Assembly: GCA_025526935.1 (NCBI GenBank)
Contig: JAHLKD010000030.1
Span: forward strand, 62,001 to 126,000
Direction: 5' to 3'
Source of the DNA: Cladochytrium replicatum
Lineage: Eukaryota > Chytridiomycota > Chytridiomycetes > Cladochytriales > Cladochytriaceae
DNA: 64,000 nucleotides
A program made the position numbers and the translations under genes. Under the pieces are notes generated by a model. It was not told the DNA's origin and did no database searches. It saw nothing but the letters and a program-made list of their open reading frames with translations. Shown here in pieces: positions 19,057 through 31,061 of this stretch (position 1 is its first letter; every line of letters begins with the position of its first letter).

Positions 19057-19268
19057 AGTCAACATGAAGCGAAAGATGCGAGGGGAAATCTCGCCCCATC
19101 GCTGTGCAAGCTTTGTCCAAGCCCCTGAAGCCATCTTCCATCATGGGTTAACGCAATTTCATGCATGTAGTGAGATCGTTGGTACTCCCATGCGCCATCT
19201 AAGAGCTCCAGATGGCGCCGAGGTGCGTTCTTGACAGCCGATTTGTATTCAGTGTGGAACGGTTGAAC
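19057..19268 (-). pseudogene. Truncated mirrored fragment of the MYND gene
   Basis: Reverse complement of about 10,937-11,148. It includes the HTEYKSAL segment and downstream non-coding DNA. Alignment to the left side needs a 1,052-bp offset, so the rest of the MYND gene (about 11,149-12,200) is absent here. Mismatches and small indels are clearly more frequent than in the arms (for example AGATGGCG against AGAAGGCG). Confidence 0.8.
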
Positions 19269-19348
19269 CCGCTATCCCACAAGTCGGACTGATTTGAGCG
19301 GTCTCTTATTTTCTAAGGTTCCTGTGAAAAACTCCCGTCACGTGTGCG

Positions 19349-22300
19349 ATGGATTCTCCTGTAGATTCTGACAGCTCGACACACTCGGCATCAGACTACC
19401 ATGACGACGAAGCAGACGGAGACTCGCTCGATGGACAGCCTAAAGCGAACCAGAAAGTGGCAAAGAGGAATAAATCCGGATCTCAAACCCCACGTGCGGT
19501 GATCTCCACAACCAACGGCAAAAGGAGACGAAGAAGTGCCGGCGATGCCGGAGCCGTGTCTGAAAAGAAAGGTTCAAAGCGTCCCCGGACGGTGAAAAAT
19601 GGAGAAAGTGCACATGGCAGTAGCAAGACGGTCGAGGTGACATCCCACATTGCATGCTTCGAACTCATGTTCCTGATGACTTTGGACACCTTCTAGGAGA
19701 CATACCAGCGCAAAACGCAGCTGGAGCACATTCTTTTACGTCCAGACGCGTACATTGGCTCCATAGAGCCGACTGAGGAACTCCGATGGGTGTGGGAGCA
19801 TGGCCGCATGGTTCAGAGAACCGTGCGCTACGTCCCCGGGCTCTACAAGATCTTTGACGAGATCCTTTCGAATGCCGCGGACAACAAGGTCCGCGATCCG
19901 AGCATGAACAGCATCGACGTCTCCATCGACGTCGCAAAAGACCACATATCGATCCGCAACAATGGCCGCGGGATTCCCGTCGAAATACACGCCCAGGAAA
20001 AGATATACGTGCCCGAGCTGATCTTTGGACACCTTTTGACCTCGTCCAATTTCAACGATTCCGAGAAGAAAGTCACGGGCGGGCGGAACGGGTTCGGCGC
20101 GAAACTGTGCAATGTGTTCAGCACCGTGTTTTCGGTCGAAACTTCAGACTGCAGCTCTGGAAAGAAATTCAAGCAGATGTTTCGGAAAAACATGCGCGAG
20201 CGCGGGGACGTGGAGATTGGGAAGGCGGCCAAGGCGGATTACACAAAGATTGGGTTCGTGCCTGATTTCGGACGGTTTGGGATGGCTGGACTTGACGAAG
20301 ACATTCTGGGGGTTTTGAGGAAGAGGGTTGTGGATATGGCTGGGGTGTTGAGGAATGTGAAGGTTACTTTGGATGGAGAGCGGGTTGTGGTGAAGGGTTT
20401 CAAGGAGTATGCGGGTTTGTATTTTGATTCTGTGGGGAGCGGTGAGGCGAGCGGGGTAGAGGAAGAAAGCTGTGTGGAGGATGAAGGGGAGGAGATGGGG
20501 AGGAAGAAGGGGAGGAAGAAGGGCAAAGGTGGAAAACAAAGCGTGATATATGAGTCCCCGAACGAGAGGTGGGAGGTCTGCTTTGCTTTGAGCGACGGCC
20601 AGTTTCAGCAGGTTTGGATCATTATGACTTGCATCAGCTGTTTACCTCATAACAATTATTCTCAGTTCAGTTTCGTCAACAGCATATGCACTACCAAAGG
20701 TGGCACACAAGTCACGCACGTCGTTGATCAGATCACATCCAAAGTGTCCGAGCATCTTTCCAAGAAGATCTCAAAGGTCACCGGGACTTCGGACTCAAAG
20801 TCGCCCGCGAAAGGTGGCGCCGCGTCCACGAAGGTCCTCAAACCGTGGCAGATAAAGAACCATATCTGGGTTTTTGTCAGCTGTTTGATTGAGAACCCAA
20901 CTTTTGACTCGCAGACGAAGGATACATTGACGCTACGTGCAGATAAGTTTGGCTCGAGCTGTGATCTCAGCGAGGGGTTCCTGAAGAAAGGTTTGTTAGT
21001 CCTAAAACAGCAAACAACAACAGTATCTTAAACCCTTCAACTCCAACAAGTCCTGAAGTCGGGGATCGTGGAGAAACTTGTGTCCGCCGTCGAAGCAAAG
21101 CAAGCCAAAGAGCTCAAGAAAACTGATGGGAAAAAAACCTCCAGAATCTCAGGTTGGTCTGTGTCTTTAGCGACAAACATCGCATTTGATTCCTTTCCTC
21201 TCTCTGCCAGGAATCCCAAAGCTCGACGACGCAAATAACGCTGGAACCCGCAAAGCAAGCGAGTGCACCTTGATCCTCACCGAAGGGGACTCGGCCAAGT
21301 CCCTCGCAATATCAGGACTCAGCGTCATCGGTCGCGACAACTATGGGGTGTTCCCACTTAAAGGAAAGCTTCTGAACGTGCGGGACGCGAGTAGCAAGGC
21401 AGTTCTCTCGAACGAGGAGATTGCACAGATCAAGAGGATCTTGGGCCTGCAGCAGGGGAAGAGCTATGACGCTGGGGATAAGAGCTTAAGATATGGCCGT
21501 GTGATGATCATGGCGGATCAGGTGGAGATTCTAAGTTGTAATCGATCGTTGTTATGTGGAGAGCTGATTTTTGGTGCGAGCATTTAGGATCATGACGGCT
21601 CGCATATCAAGGGATTGATTATCAACTTGTTTGATCACTTTTGGCCGAGCCTATTGGACAGCGGCGGATTCTTGTACCAGTTCATTACCCCAATCGTCAA
21701 GGTACGTTTCATGTTATTTGGTAGTAGCCGAAGCTGAATTGCTTCAGGCTACAAAAGGCAGCCTCAAGGAAACATTCTACACGATCCCGGAATATGAGCA
21801 GTGGAAGGAAAAAAACAAAGGCCGCGGTTGGAAAGTCAAGTACTTCAAGGTATATTCATAATTTTGCTAGGATAATTCGATCTTTGATTCGCTATTTGTC
21901 CAGGGTCTTGGAACGAGCACGGCGGCCGATGCAAAGAAATATTTCAAAAACCTGGGTGGGCATCGACGGCTCTTTCGTGCTGCAACAACTGAAGACCACG
22001 CATCCATTGAGCTTGCCTTTAGCAAGAAGAAGCGCGAGGATAGGAAAGAGTGGTTGGAGGGGTTCCAAGTACGTTGACAACTCGCCTCACTTGAGGGAAA
22101 TTGACTGATTGGGTTGAGTAGCCGGGAGTTTTCTTGAACAATCGGATGCGCGAGATTCCGATCCGCGATTTCGTGAACAAGGAATTGATTCTCTTCAGCA
22201 TTGCGGATTGCCATCGATCCATCCCGTCGGTTGTGGATGGCCTCAAGCCAGGACAGAGAAAGATCATGTTTTGCTGCTTCAAGCGCAACTTGACAAAGAA

Positions 22301-24790
22301 CGAGATCAAGGTGAGCTTGTGTGCGTTGCATCACCACCTTCAATATTTGTTGATGTGGGAATACCTCTTTGTGCTGTCAGGTGGTCCAACTTGCCGGCTA
22401 CGTCTCAGAGCACTCCGCATATCACCACGGCGAAGCATCTCTAAACTCCACGATCGTGGCGATGGCCCAGGATTTTGTCGGTAGCAACAACATCGCACTT
22501 CTCGAACAGGGCGGCCAGTTTGGGACCCGCCTCCAGGTGACACCAACCCATAAAACCTTCACTCCTTCCCTGATAAACATATATTGTACACAGGGAGGAA
22601 AAGACGCCGCGAGTCCGCGTTATATCTTCACGAAACTTCAACGATTAGCCCGACTCATCTACCACCCTGCCGACGACGGACTTTTAAAGTACCAGCACGA
22701 TGACAACATGAGCATCGAGCCAGAATACTATGTCCCCGTTCTCCCAATGGTTCTCGTGAATGGCGCGAGTGGGATTGGAACGGGTTGGTCGACGGAGATT
22801 CCGAATTATGATCCGATGGACGTGATTGAGAACTTGCGTAGGAGGTTGCGGGATCCTGAAGCGGAGTTTGTGGAGATGAAACCGTATTATCGGGGCTTCA
22901 AGGTATGTGGGGAAATCGGATTATAATTTTTGATTAATGAGTTGTGTGCGGCCAAAAGGGCTCAATAGAAACCACTGGACAGAAGTACAAATCCATTGGG
23001 CTTATTCGCAGGATTGGGAGGGAAGCCCTTGAGGTCACCGAGCTACCAATTGGAACATGGACCCAGTCGTACAAAGAATTTTTGGAGACGCTGCTCAGTA
23101 CCTCGGACAGCGGATCAACGCCTTTCATAACCGTACGAGCCAAAAAAAATCCAGCTTCCATATACAATTTACTCTATCGATTTCTTCAGGATTATAAAGA
23201 GTACCACACGGAACGAGAAGTTCGTTTTGTGGTGACCTTACCAGAAGAAAACCTACTCTTGGCTGAAGCCGAAGGTCTCGAGAAGCGGTTCAAGTTGATC
23301 GGCCTTCACTCCTCCGCCAACATGGTGGCATTCAACGGGTCGGGGAAACTCCATCGATACGGAACTGCACTGGATATTCTTCAAGAGTTCTTCACTATAC
23401 GTGTCGGTTACTACTCAAAACGAAAGGTACTGCGCACCGGACTATTTTCTGGGTTGTTGTCGTCTGTTTCTGATCATAAACTTCTTGCAGGACTGGCTCG
23501 TAGATGAACTACTGAAGGAAGTGGAAAAACTCAGGAACCAAGCGCGATTTGTCGAGCATGTGATTCGCAAGCAGATAGATTTGCACAAGAAGAAAGCGGA
23601 TCTTGTCGCACAGCTTCGAGATTTGAAGTTCAAACCAATGGGGCGGGAGCGAAAACGAGTGCAGATTGCAACGAGCGACGATGAGGTGAGTGATGAAGAG
23701 GGGGATGGTGGAGATGATGGTGGGTCTCGAGGGTATGATTACTTGCTCTCGATGAAGCTGTGGTCACTGACCAAGGAGAAGGTATTCCAACAATATGTTT
23801 TGAATGCAGCTGACAGGATAAATGAGCAAGGTAGACGCACTGAAACAAAGCCTCTCAAAGAAAGAGGATGAGTTGGCTGCTCTGTTGGCCAAAACACCTA
23901 CAGACCTGTGGCTAAAGGATCTCGACGAAATCGAAGTTGAATGGAACGTGAGTGAAAATAGTTGGGTATGCTTTTACAAAGCTAACATTCCTCCGAAGAA
24001 ACTCGATCCAAAGACTCTTGGCAAAAGAGAAGGTGTGTGAGTCGCTTCTCTGTCGCTCGTCACTGCTCAGACAATTTGTTTTCTGTACTTGTCAGGGACC
24101 GTTGTCAATGCGCTTGGTCCCTCCTCGGTTGAGATTAAGCCAACTTCTCGTGCAAAACGGAAGGCGGGTGAACCGCTGAGCGGATCGAGTTTGAAGCGAC
24201 AAGTTGGAACTCCCTACGACAGGAGACCTTTTCCAGAAGAGGTCGACTTCCCCGGCGCTGAAACAGCGGGAGATAGGTCCACTGACTTGGATGCCGAATT
24301 AGATGAGCTGGTCAACTCCTTCATCTCGCCAAACTCGAACTTGGAGGAGACGAAATCGCGATCGTGTTTTTCTATAGTGGATGATTCCCCATCAATCATC
24401 TCCGATTCTCGATCTCCCTCACTCGGCCCAGTTTCACCTGCAGAACCGAAAGCTCCTTCTCCAGCGCTCCAATTTCTCACCGTTTCCAATACCAAATCGA
24501 AGGATCAGTCTCCGGCTCTCGCTGACCCTGCCAATGTTTCATCACAACCATTCATCCCAACAGAAAGTCACGTCACAGTGTTCACACCAACAACGACAAA
24601 GTCCAGCAAGAGACCAGGAACTATTCAACCGAGACGCATAGCGGACTTGTTCCCTTCGCTATCCCCTTCGCTGCGCGTGAGATCAACAATCGCGTCGGGA
24701 CGAAGAAGAGCGAAACAGGAGAATACATCGATACATTCGTCTGCTGAGTCAACTAAGAAGGAGGACGTAATCACAATTGATTCTGAATGA
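19349..24790 (+). CDS. TOP2: DNA topoisomerase II
   Basis: Seventeen exons give about 1,507 residues, usual for a eukaryotic type IIA topoisomerase. Exons: 19349-19636, 19697-20611, 20666-20990, 21051-21152, 21211-21521, 21588-21701, 21748-21849, 21904-22068, 22122-22310, 22381-22536, 22594-22902, 22959-23132, 23190-23426, 23491-23781, 23831-23947, 23999-24032, 24096-24790. Domains in order: a charged N-terminal tail; GHKL ATPase (EILSNAADNK, NNGRGIPVEIH, GGRNGFGAKLCN); transducer (SFVNSICTTKGGTQV); TOPRIM (TEGDSAKS, ADQDHDGSHIKG); winged helix with the catalytic tyrosine in AASPRYIFTKLQRLAR; and the tower/coiled coil. A Ser-rich C-terminal tail follows, ending KKEDVITIDSE. The enzyme passes one duplex through another to relieve supercoils and decatenate chromosomes in the nucleus. 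All joins keep frame. The start lies only about 80 bp from the border of the duplicated MYND fragment. Confidence 0.96.
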
Positions 24791-25321
24791 CCGCAATTCA
24801 CCGATACCACCGCCGTCTCTTCATCATATCAATATATTGTTCTTGATCATGCTAAATCCTTTGCTTTAAATATCTGTATTTCGTTTATGTAAAGGTTGAA
24901 TGGATTCGGAGGATCTTTGCCAAGAAAATGTCGTGGATTTATGGGAAGTTTCTGATCTTCGATTCCGAATATTTTTCGTCAAAAACTATGAACTCAATTG
25001 GAAAAAAAAACTTCCTGTGAGCTGTGAGTTTATGAACTAATAGATACAGTCCATCGTAGTACTGGTGCGACTGGCTATTATTGGAGGGTCCGTGCTACAC
25101 GGATTGTGATCAACCTCAGTGCTTGATTTGAAGGCTCAACGCATTCGTCCCTTCCTTCTGCATCCACTGTCTTTTCGTCTGTTCTTGTTTTATCAAATAA
25201 TCAGAGAAATATATGTTTTCAGATCAAAGAATAGCAGAAAATCCGAGCAAAAAAATCCAACCGCCCACACACATAAGTTACGAAAAACTAAACCCCTCAA
25301 ATATCAATGAAAAAGACCCGT
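24791..25321. other. Convergent intergenic region
   Basis: Spacer between TOP2 and the kinase, which run towards each other. It is AT-rich and should hold both transcript ends. No gene is supported. Confidence 0.4.
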
Positions 25322-26877
25322 CTATCGATAAACGATCCGCACTTCATCCCTCGAGCTCTGCCGACCCCACATCCCCGAAAGCAACACCGAGCTCGTCGTC
25401 CTCTTCACCGGCGCCTCCTCGGGGCTCTTCCCGAGCAATATCCCCGAACACGCCGGCGCGTCCTCCAGCATCTCGCTGGCCACCGAGCTCACCGTTGACC
25501 CGAGTGCAGGGTCATCCTCCCACAGCGTGCGGTTCGTCCAGGCCGCATACTCTGTCCCTTCAAACTCTTCTCTCCCCATTGCAAAGAACGGGTGCGCTCG
25601 TGCGTCGGTCGCACAGACCCGCGACCACGGGTCCGGGTCCAGCATCTTGCACAGCAGATCGGCGGCGGCACGGACGGCGGGGTGCCAGTGCAGTTTGGCG
25701 TTGGAGGGGTCGATCCCTTGTATGGGCTCGTCTTCGTCGTCGTTGTGGGCGTGGTGCAGGGTCGCGAAATTTGTGTATGAGTGCGAGTGGTGGATAAACG
25801 ACGGGGAGCGTGCGAGGAATTGGGGTCCGCCTGCGGACGAGTTGGTTGAGGAGGTCGTTGCGATGGAGGAGATGGTGGCGTCGAGGTTGATGTGGGCGGG
25901 GATTAAAGGGCGATGGTGGTGTTGAGTTGGGGTAGCGTGGCTGGGGAGGGAGGAGGAGTAGAGACCTGTGAAGCTCTGGCTGCGCCTGGAGTCGGAGAAG
26001 GGGATGGGGATGTGGTTGGTGACGGAGCGGCGTGTGGAGTTGAGTTTGGAGAGGAGTTTGCGGGCAATGTAAGATGTTACGTTGGGTCGGATCAACTTGG
26101 ATCCCAGGTAGTTTAGGCCGAATCCGGGAATGAAGGTCTCGAGGAACTGCCCGCATATGACACCGGCAGAGTACAAATCCGGTGCTGTGGTGTATGCTGT
26201 TCCTGAAAACATTTCGGGGGCAATGTAGCCTGCCGTTCCCCGACCTACGGGATGCGGTTCTGGTAGAGTGTTGCAAGATTCCGGATCTGAGGGGTCGGGA
26301 AGTGGTGGAACTTTTCTTGCAAGGCCGAAATCGATCAAGACGTATTTCCCAGTGTGGGGATCCCGCATGACATTCGCCGGAGTGATGTCCAGATGCACGA
26401 TGCCAAGCGCATGAACAGTTTCCAGTGCCTTGAGTGTACAGTCAGGGATCTAGCACCTCACTCACTGCACAAGTCTCAACTTACTGCAAGTAATTGCCAC
26501 ATGTATTCTCGTACGGACCACAAATCAGGTTGACGCATCACCACCCTCTCCAGTGCAGGTAAGACAAGCACTCTTCTGCGCCCAGGAGTGCCTGCACTCC
26601 CATCCGCCGCGTTGTTTTCCTCGAAAGAATCCAGCAATCTGACTACATGTTCACAAGGCGATCGCTCGGCAATGAAAGTCAGAAACTCGAGCTCTTGGTC
26701 TCCAAACTCATCGTCCACCAAAGTCCGTTTCAGAACCACTCGCTTTGAATTAACCGAATCGAGAGCATGAGTTACGGAGGAGAGGTCAGTGGTAGTGGTA
26801 GCATTCGATGCCGAATCAACGATATATCGAGCGAGCGAGTCTGCTGCAGCAAAGCTGTCCGAGTGTTCTTGTTGCAT
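25322..26877 (-). CDS. Cdc7-like serine/threonine protein kinase
   Basis: Two exons (26485-26877, 25322-26428) give 499 residues. Visible kinase parts: a beta3 lysine in KRVVLKRTL, a helix-C Glu in GDQELEFLTF, a helix D/E region SVREYMWQLL then LETVHALGIVH, a catalytic loop HLDITPANV, DFGLARK, and GTAGYIAPEMF. The run before the catalytic loop closely follows Cdc7 kinases (VREYM...HxxGIVH). Cdc7 with its Dbf4 partner fires replication origins by phosphorylating MCM. A large Ser/His-rich insert (about residues 255-375) between the GVICGQFLETF helix and the CKMLDPDPWSR segment also fits Cdc7, which has kinase inserts. Two oddities: no glycine-rich loop is seen before the lysine, and the HRD arginine is leucine. 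A missed upstream exon could hold the loop. An unrelated fungal kinase is the alternative. Confidence 0.65.
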
Positions 26878-27293
26878 TGCCGATGGGTGCTTGGGATGTA
26901 TTCACGGGTGGAATCGGGGGCAGTCCAGAGGTTGAAATTGAAATGAAATTACATCAAAATAATTAAAATTTAATTCTGGTTGGAATGGGAATGGAAATAG
27001 AAATGGAATGGAATCAGAGCAGAGCATTCTCAGCAATCGTATCGCCGGTCAATTGTATTTATGTCAGAAGAAAGACAAAGGTTGCTTTACGATCGTTACG
27101 ATAATCATGGACATCGAGAAGCACAGTTGAGAATAGCGATTTGTAATAGCAATAATTGAAGTCCGATTTATATCATTTTACGCCATCCTCTCCATCTTAA
27201 ACACTCCTGTCCAACAGCCTCCCGTGTGCAATTCACATCATCGCGTTTTTATTATTTTTCCCCCTGTCCCAGTTCGACTTGAAATTTCTCCGC
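26878..27293. other. Divergent promoter region, kinase / SDR1
   Basis: About 415 bases between two outward-facing genes. It includes a purine-rich imperfect GGAATGGGAATGGAAATAG-type repeat at about 26,980-27,015. No coding segment is supported. Confidence 0.4.
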
Positions 27294-28149
27294 ATGTCCT
27301 CGCTTGTTTATCTGATCACTGGTGCAAACCGTGGCATCGGTTTAGGCCTCGCCGAAGCGCTTCTCAACCGCCCAAAAACAACCGTGATCGCTGCCGTTCG
27401 CGATCCTGCCAAACCCTCAGCCCTCTCGACCCTTCAGCCCACATCCGGCTCTCGATTGATCACAGTTAAAATCGAATCCACGTCAGAAACCGACCCATTC
27501 AATGCCGTCGAGGAGCTCACCTCGCGTCACGGAATCACCCACATCGACGTCGTCATTGCGAATGCTGGCATTTGCAACAACGAAGGCCCGATTTCCAAAG
27601 TTTCCGTGAAAACCATGCGCGATCACTGGGAAGTGAACGCTCTTGGTCCAATGTTACTGTTCCAAGCGACATGGCCGCTACTTCAGAAATCAAACGAGGC
27701 TCACCCAAAGTTTGTCGGAATCTCAACGGGCTTGGCTTCGGTCGGTGCGACGGATGCTTTATCGTACCCGGGAACTGCCTACTCATCAAGTAAGGTTGCA
27801 CTGAACTACATTGTGAGAAAAATTCAAGTGGATCATGGACAAAATGGGCTTATCGCGTTCCCAATCAATCCGGGGTAAAGTAGCGGGACTTGAGAGTGAT
27901 TCACATTCTGCTTAACTTGGAACACCCCTGTAGATGGGTTGACACGGAAATGGGCAGCAGAGGATCGCAGAAAGCCCCTGTATCGGTTAAAGACTCTGTC
28001 AAGGGAATACTCGATAAGGTCAGTGGAGTTTAACTCAATGGAATTAATTGGTAATGCTGACAACAATCGTTGGGTCACAGATTGACAGAGCGACACCTGA
28101 GACATTCAACAAGCTGATATCGTACAATGGTAACACAACTCCGTGGTGA
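27294..28149 (+). CDS. Short-chain dehydrogenase/reductase, copy 1
   Basis: Three exons (27294-27874, 27934-28018, 28081-28149) give 244 residues. The classical SDR plan is clear: cofactor motif TGANRGIG at residues 8-15, the NAG structural motif (VIANAGI), the catalytic Ser in GISTGLAS, and the YxxxK pair in AYSSSKVALNY. The INPGWVDTEMGS segment after the active site fits C-factor/carbonyl-reductase-like SDRs. An Arg after the second Gly of the Rossmann motif, with AVRDP at the end of beta2, leans towards NADP(H). The substrate is unknown. The ATG at 27294 gives MSSLVYLITGANRG. A paralogue with the same intron positions lies at 29043, so this is a tandem duplication. Confidence 0.85.
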
Positions 28150-29042
28150 ATGCTCTCGAATGGAGTCAATAAAACAAAAGCGCTGTTTGTGTTATTATAA
28201 CCGGACGCACTATCATGTTTGTAATTAAGTACCACAGTGCATGCACATCATTCGTAAGACCTCTCTATCTGCACCAGCAATTGCCCTTTTAAAAAGTGAT
28301 TTGGTTGCGGACACGCTAATTAGCCAACTGATAGTGTACGTTGACCAAATCAGTCCTCAAACACAACTGTGAGGGCCACCGCTTGGGACCGTTCAAATAT
28401 CCCCACCATCTCAGTCCTCCAGGTGCCCCCGATTCCCGCCTGATCTCTGTCAAGATCGAGTCTACCACCGACCGCATCGGCATTATCTTGCAACTGGTAA
28501 CTGACATTGATTGGTAATTGACATTGATGATTTTAGCATTTTTACTTAGTAGTTGGATCTTTGATCATTGGGGGGAGTTTCAAGCTCGAAACGCAAGATC
28601 ATCTCTCCAGATGGTAAACATGGAAAGTGAATTGAAGTGCAGCCTGTAATAAAAATGAGACAGAAGATCCTTCTGGTGTATTTATCCCGCCATGCTAGTG
28701 GCTGTTGGACACAATCATTAAACCCCGAAACAAAGGATTTCGGAGGAACGAGGAACAGGAACCTTCTTCACAAGCGACAGTTGATGTGCGCAGCGGATCG
28801 GTTTCGTTGTTTATAATGATTACGAATCCCAACTATTCCGGTATCGTTACTCATAGCGTGGCTGCTCTCTCTGGTTGCAAAGCGTCGTCACTCGGCAATT
28901 TATTAACAAATCAAAGTGCCGACAAGATACCAAAAATTGCTGCACATTACCAATCAACCAAATGCTTTAAAAAACGCTTGTGATCCCTCTGTTGTCTGTC
29001 GCAGCACTTCCAGCCTTGATCTTTCTTTGAGCATCAGCACAC
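28150..29042. other. Intergenic between SDR copies
   Basis: About 890 bases. Apart from the relic at 28,395-28,530 I see no coding signal. The last 100 bases before 29,043 should be the promoter and leader of SDR copy 2. Confidence 0.35.
28395..28530 (+). pseudogene. Small SDR relic
   Basis: Encodes SRLISVKIESTTDR, which matches SRLITVKIESTSETD of SDR copy 1. An IDW-like end matches the HIDVV segment after loss of intervening bases. It lies between the two intact SDR genes. Confidence 0.55.
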
Positions 29043-29909
29043 ATGTCATCGCTCGTTTACTTGATTACCGGTGCGAACCGCGGTATCGGATTCGGTCTCG
29101 CAGAAGCGCTTCTGAAGCGTTCAAATACCACCGTGATCGCTGCCGTACGCGACCCTACCAAAACAGCATCCCTCTCAGCCCTGAAACTCGCCTCCGGCTC
29201 TCGTTTAGTCATCGTCAAAATAGATTCTTCTTCTGAGACCGACGCTTTCACGGCGGTCGAGGAGCTAGTCTCTCACAAGGGCATCACGCACATCGACGTC
29301 GTGATCGCGAACGCGGGGATATCGAGGGTCGAGGTAGCGGTTGCGGAGGTCACGGTGAAGGACATGCGTGACCATTGGGAGGTCAACACGCTGGGTCCGC
29401 TCCTGCTGTTTCAAGCGACGTGGCCGCTCCTCCAAAAGTCCAAGGAAGCACATCCAAAGTTTATCGGTATCTCGACAGGACTTGCGAGTATTGGAAATAC
29501 GGCGCTTCTTGGGTTTCCGACGACCTCCTACGCGGCCAGCAAGGTCGCGTTGAACTATATTGTGAGAAAGATTCAGGTGAACTACGGAGCCAACGGGCTG
29601 ATCGCTTTCCCGTTGAATCCTGGGTAAAGTTCATATTTGAGCTGGGGACTTGAAAACAAATGTGTTGATAGTGACTCTTGCAGATGGGTTGAGACCGACA
29701 TGGGTAATGAAGGGGCGAGGGCCAACGGATTAGAGAAAGCTCCGGTTACACTGATAGACTCAGTCACCGGAATTCTTGACAAGGTAAGAGGAGATAGAAC
29801 CGCATAGGGTAACTTGCGCTGAGAATATGTTACTTTTCAGATCGACAATGCCACCACAGAGACATTTGAGCATTTGATCTCTTATGATGGAGAGATTTAC
29901 CCATGGTGA
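29043..29909 (+). CDS. Short-chain dehydrogenase/reductase, copy 2
   Basis: Three exons (29043-29623, 29684-29783, 29841-29909) give 249 residues. The gene is a close paralogue of the one at 27294, with identical intron positions and phases. Key residues are kept: TGANRGIG, IANAGI, GISTGLASIG, and SYAASKVALNY with the YxxxK pair. Exon 2 is 15 bases longer than in copy 1. The product ends YPW, against TPW in copy 1. The cofactor is probably NADP(H), judging from the Arg in the Rossmann loop. The substrate is unknown. Two relics (28,395 and 30,901) show that the array once had more members. Confidence 0.85.
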
Positions 29910-30396
29910 TGCTGTGATCGAAATTGTGACCACTGCGAGTTTAAAACGAATAAAGTAATGCGATGACTATAAATTGCTGTTGAAACCAAAGCACATCCCA
30001 TTGCTTTTAGTAGTTTGGACCCGAGTATGTTCAGAATTGTCAATCTGTTATTAGCTTTGAGCTTTCCTTGCTCTTCGCAACCTCGCAAATCTATTTTGAT
30101 TACTCAAAATGGAACCGCAATCATCTGCCACTGATCATGCGCAACTATGAAAAGGTTGATTACCCGATCACTGCGATAGGACAAGCAAGGAATCTTCTTC
30201 AACATGCGCTGTTGTCGTCTTGTTACCTACGGCGCTGCATATATGAGAGGATTTGCCGTTACATTCAATTTCACGAAGTGCGCACCTCGAGCGCTCACAA
30301 AGGCTCACTGAAAACAGCCATTACCACACATCCAAGAATAACGAAAGTAAATTTTCTTGCCCATGAATGAGCTTATCTCCCAACCAGAGGTTCAAC
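29910..30396. other. Intergenic
   Basis: Nothing recognisable. Several short frames lack family features. Confidence 0.3.
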
Positions 30397-30498
30397 ATGT
30401 TTTGCTTGATTCTCCCGATTGAGGTTATGGACAGTATCGTCTTAATCCTCGGTGAATCAGCCGGAAACCCCAAGCTTGCCTTCCTCGTTGCGGGCTAG
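30397..30498 (+). pseudogene. F-box N-terminal relic
   Basis: An ATG opens 33 codons (LPIEVMDSIVLILGES, then NPKLAFLVAG) followed by a stop. This looks like the start of a fungal F-box. The downstream DNA to about 30,750 is broken in all frames. Confidence 0.4.
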
Positions 30499-30900
30499 TC
30501 GCATCGTCGCTACGTTCAGTCCAGGCTCACTTGATCATCTCGATGAAGGAGGGCGAGGAAGCGTGGTATCTTGGTTGCGCTTGAGGCCCACGTCGAAGGA
30601 AACCTCAGGGATCAGCCATGCTCAATGCTCTCACCTGCCTACTCGGGAAATCCAACAACATAGCTGGATTGTGAACGTACGGACGAAGAGTGGACAGATG
30701 AAGCCCTTGATCTCGAAAAGCACATGTATGAACAGGCAGTAAACGAGGCTAGCCTTCATTCCATAAAGACAACGGCCATGAACCACGCGAAAAGGTGTCC
30801 GGCCATTATTGAATAGTGGCGATGAAGTGGGCATGACTTTAGCCGTTGACTCAGCTCCGCGCATGGACGAGTGGTCATTCTTGGTGTAGAACTGCAGCTG

Positions 30901-31061
30901 CAGAGGTCCGGTTACACTGAAAGATTCTGTGATGGGGGTTCTTGGCAAATCCAAGATGTTTGCGGGCAGCACCGACACGATTCCCTTTCAACGATCGACA
31001 GCAACGACAGAAACTTTCAAAATCCATGACCTCGTCTCACGGGGAGATGATTCCATGGTGA
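30901..31061 (+). pseudogene. SDR 3' relic
   Basis: The DNA follows the last two exons of the SDR genes. PVTLKDSVMGVLGK matches APVTLIDSVTGILDK. After a disrupted intron, a region ending GGAGATGATTCCATGGTGA matches the TACCCATGGTGA end of SDR copy 2. Frames are broken and the 5' part is absent. Confidence 0.65.
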
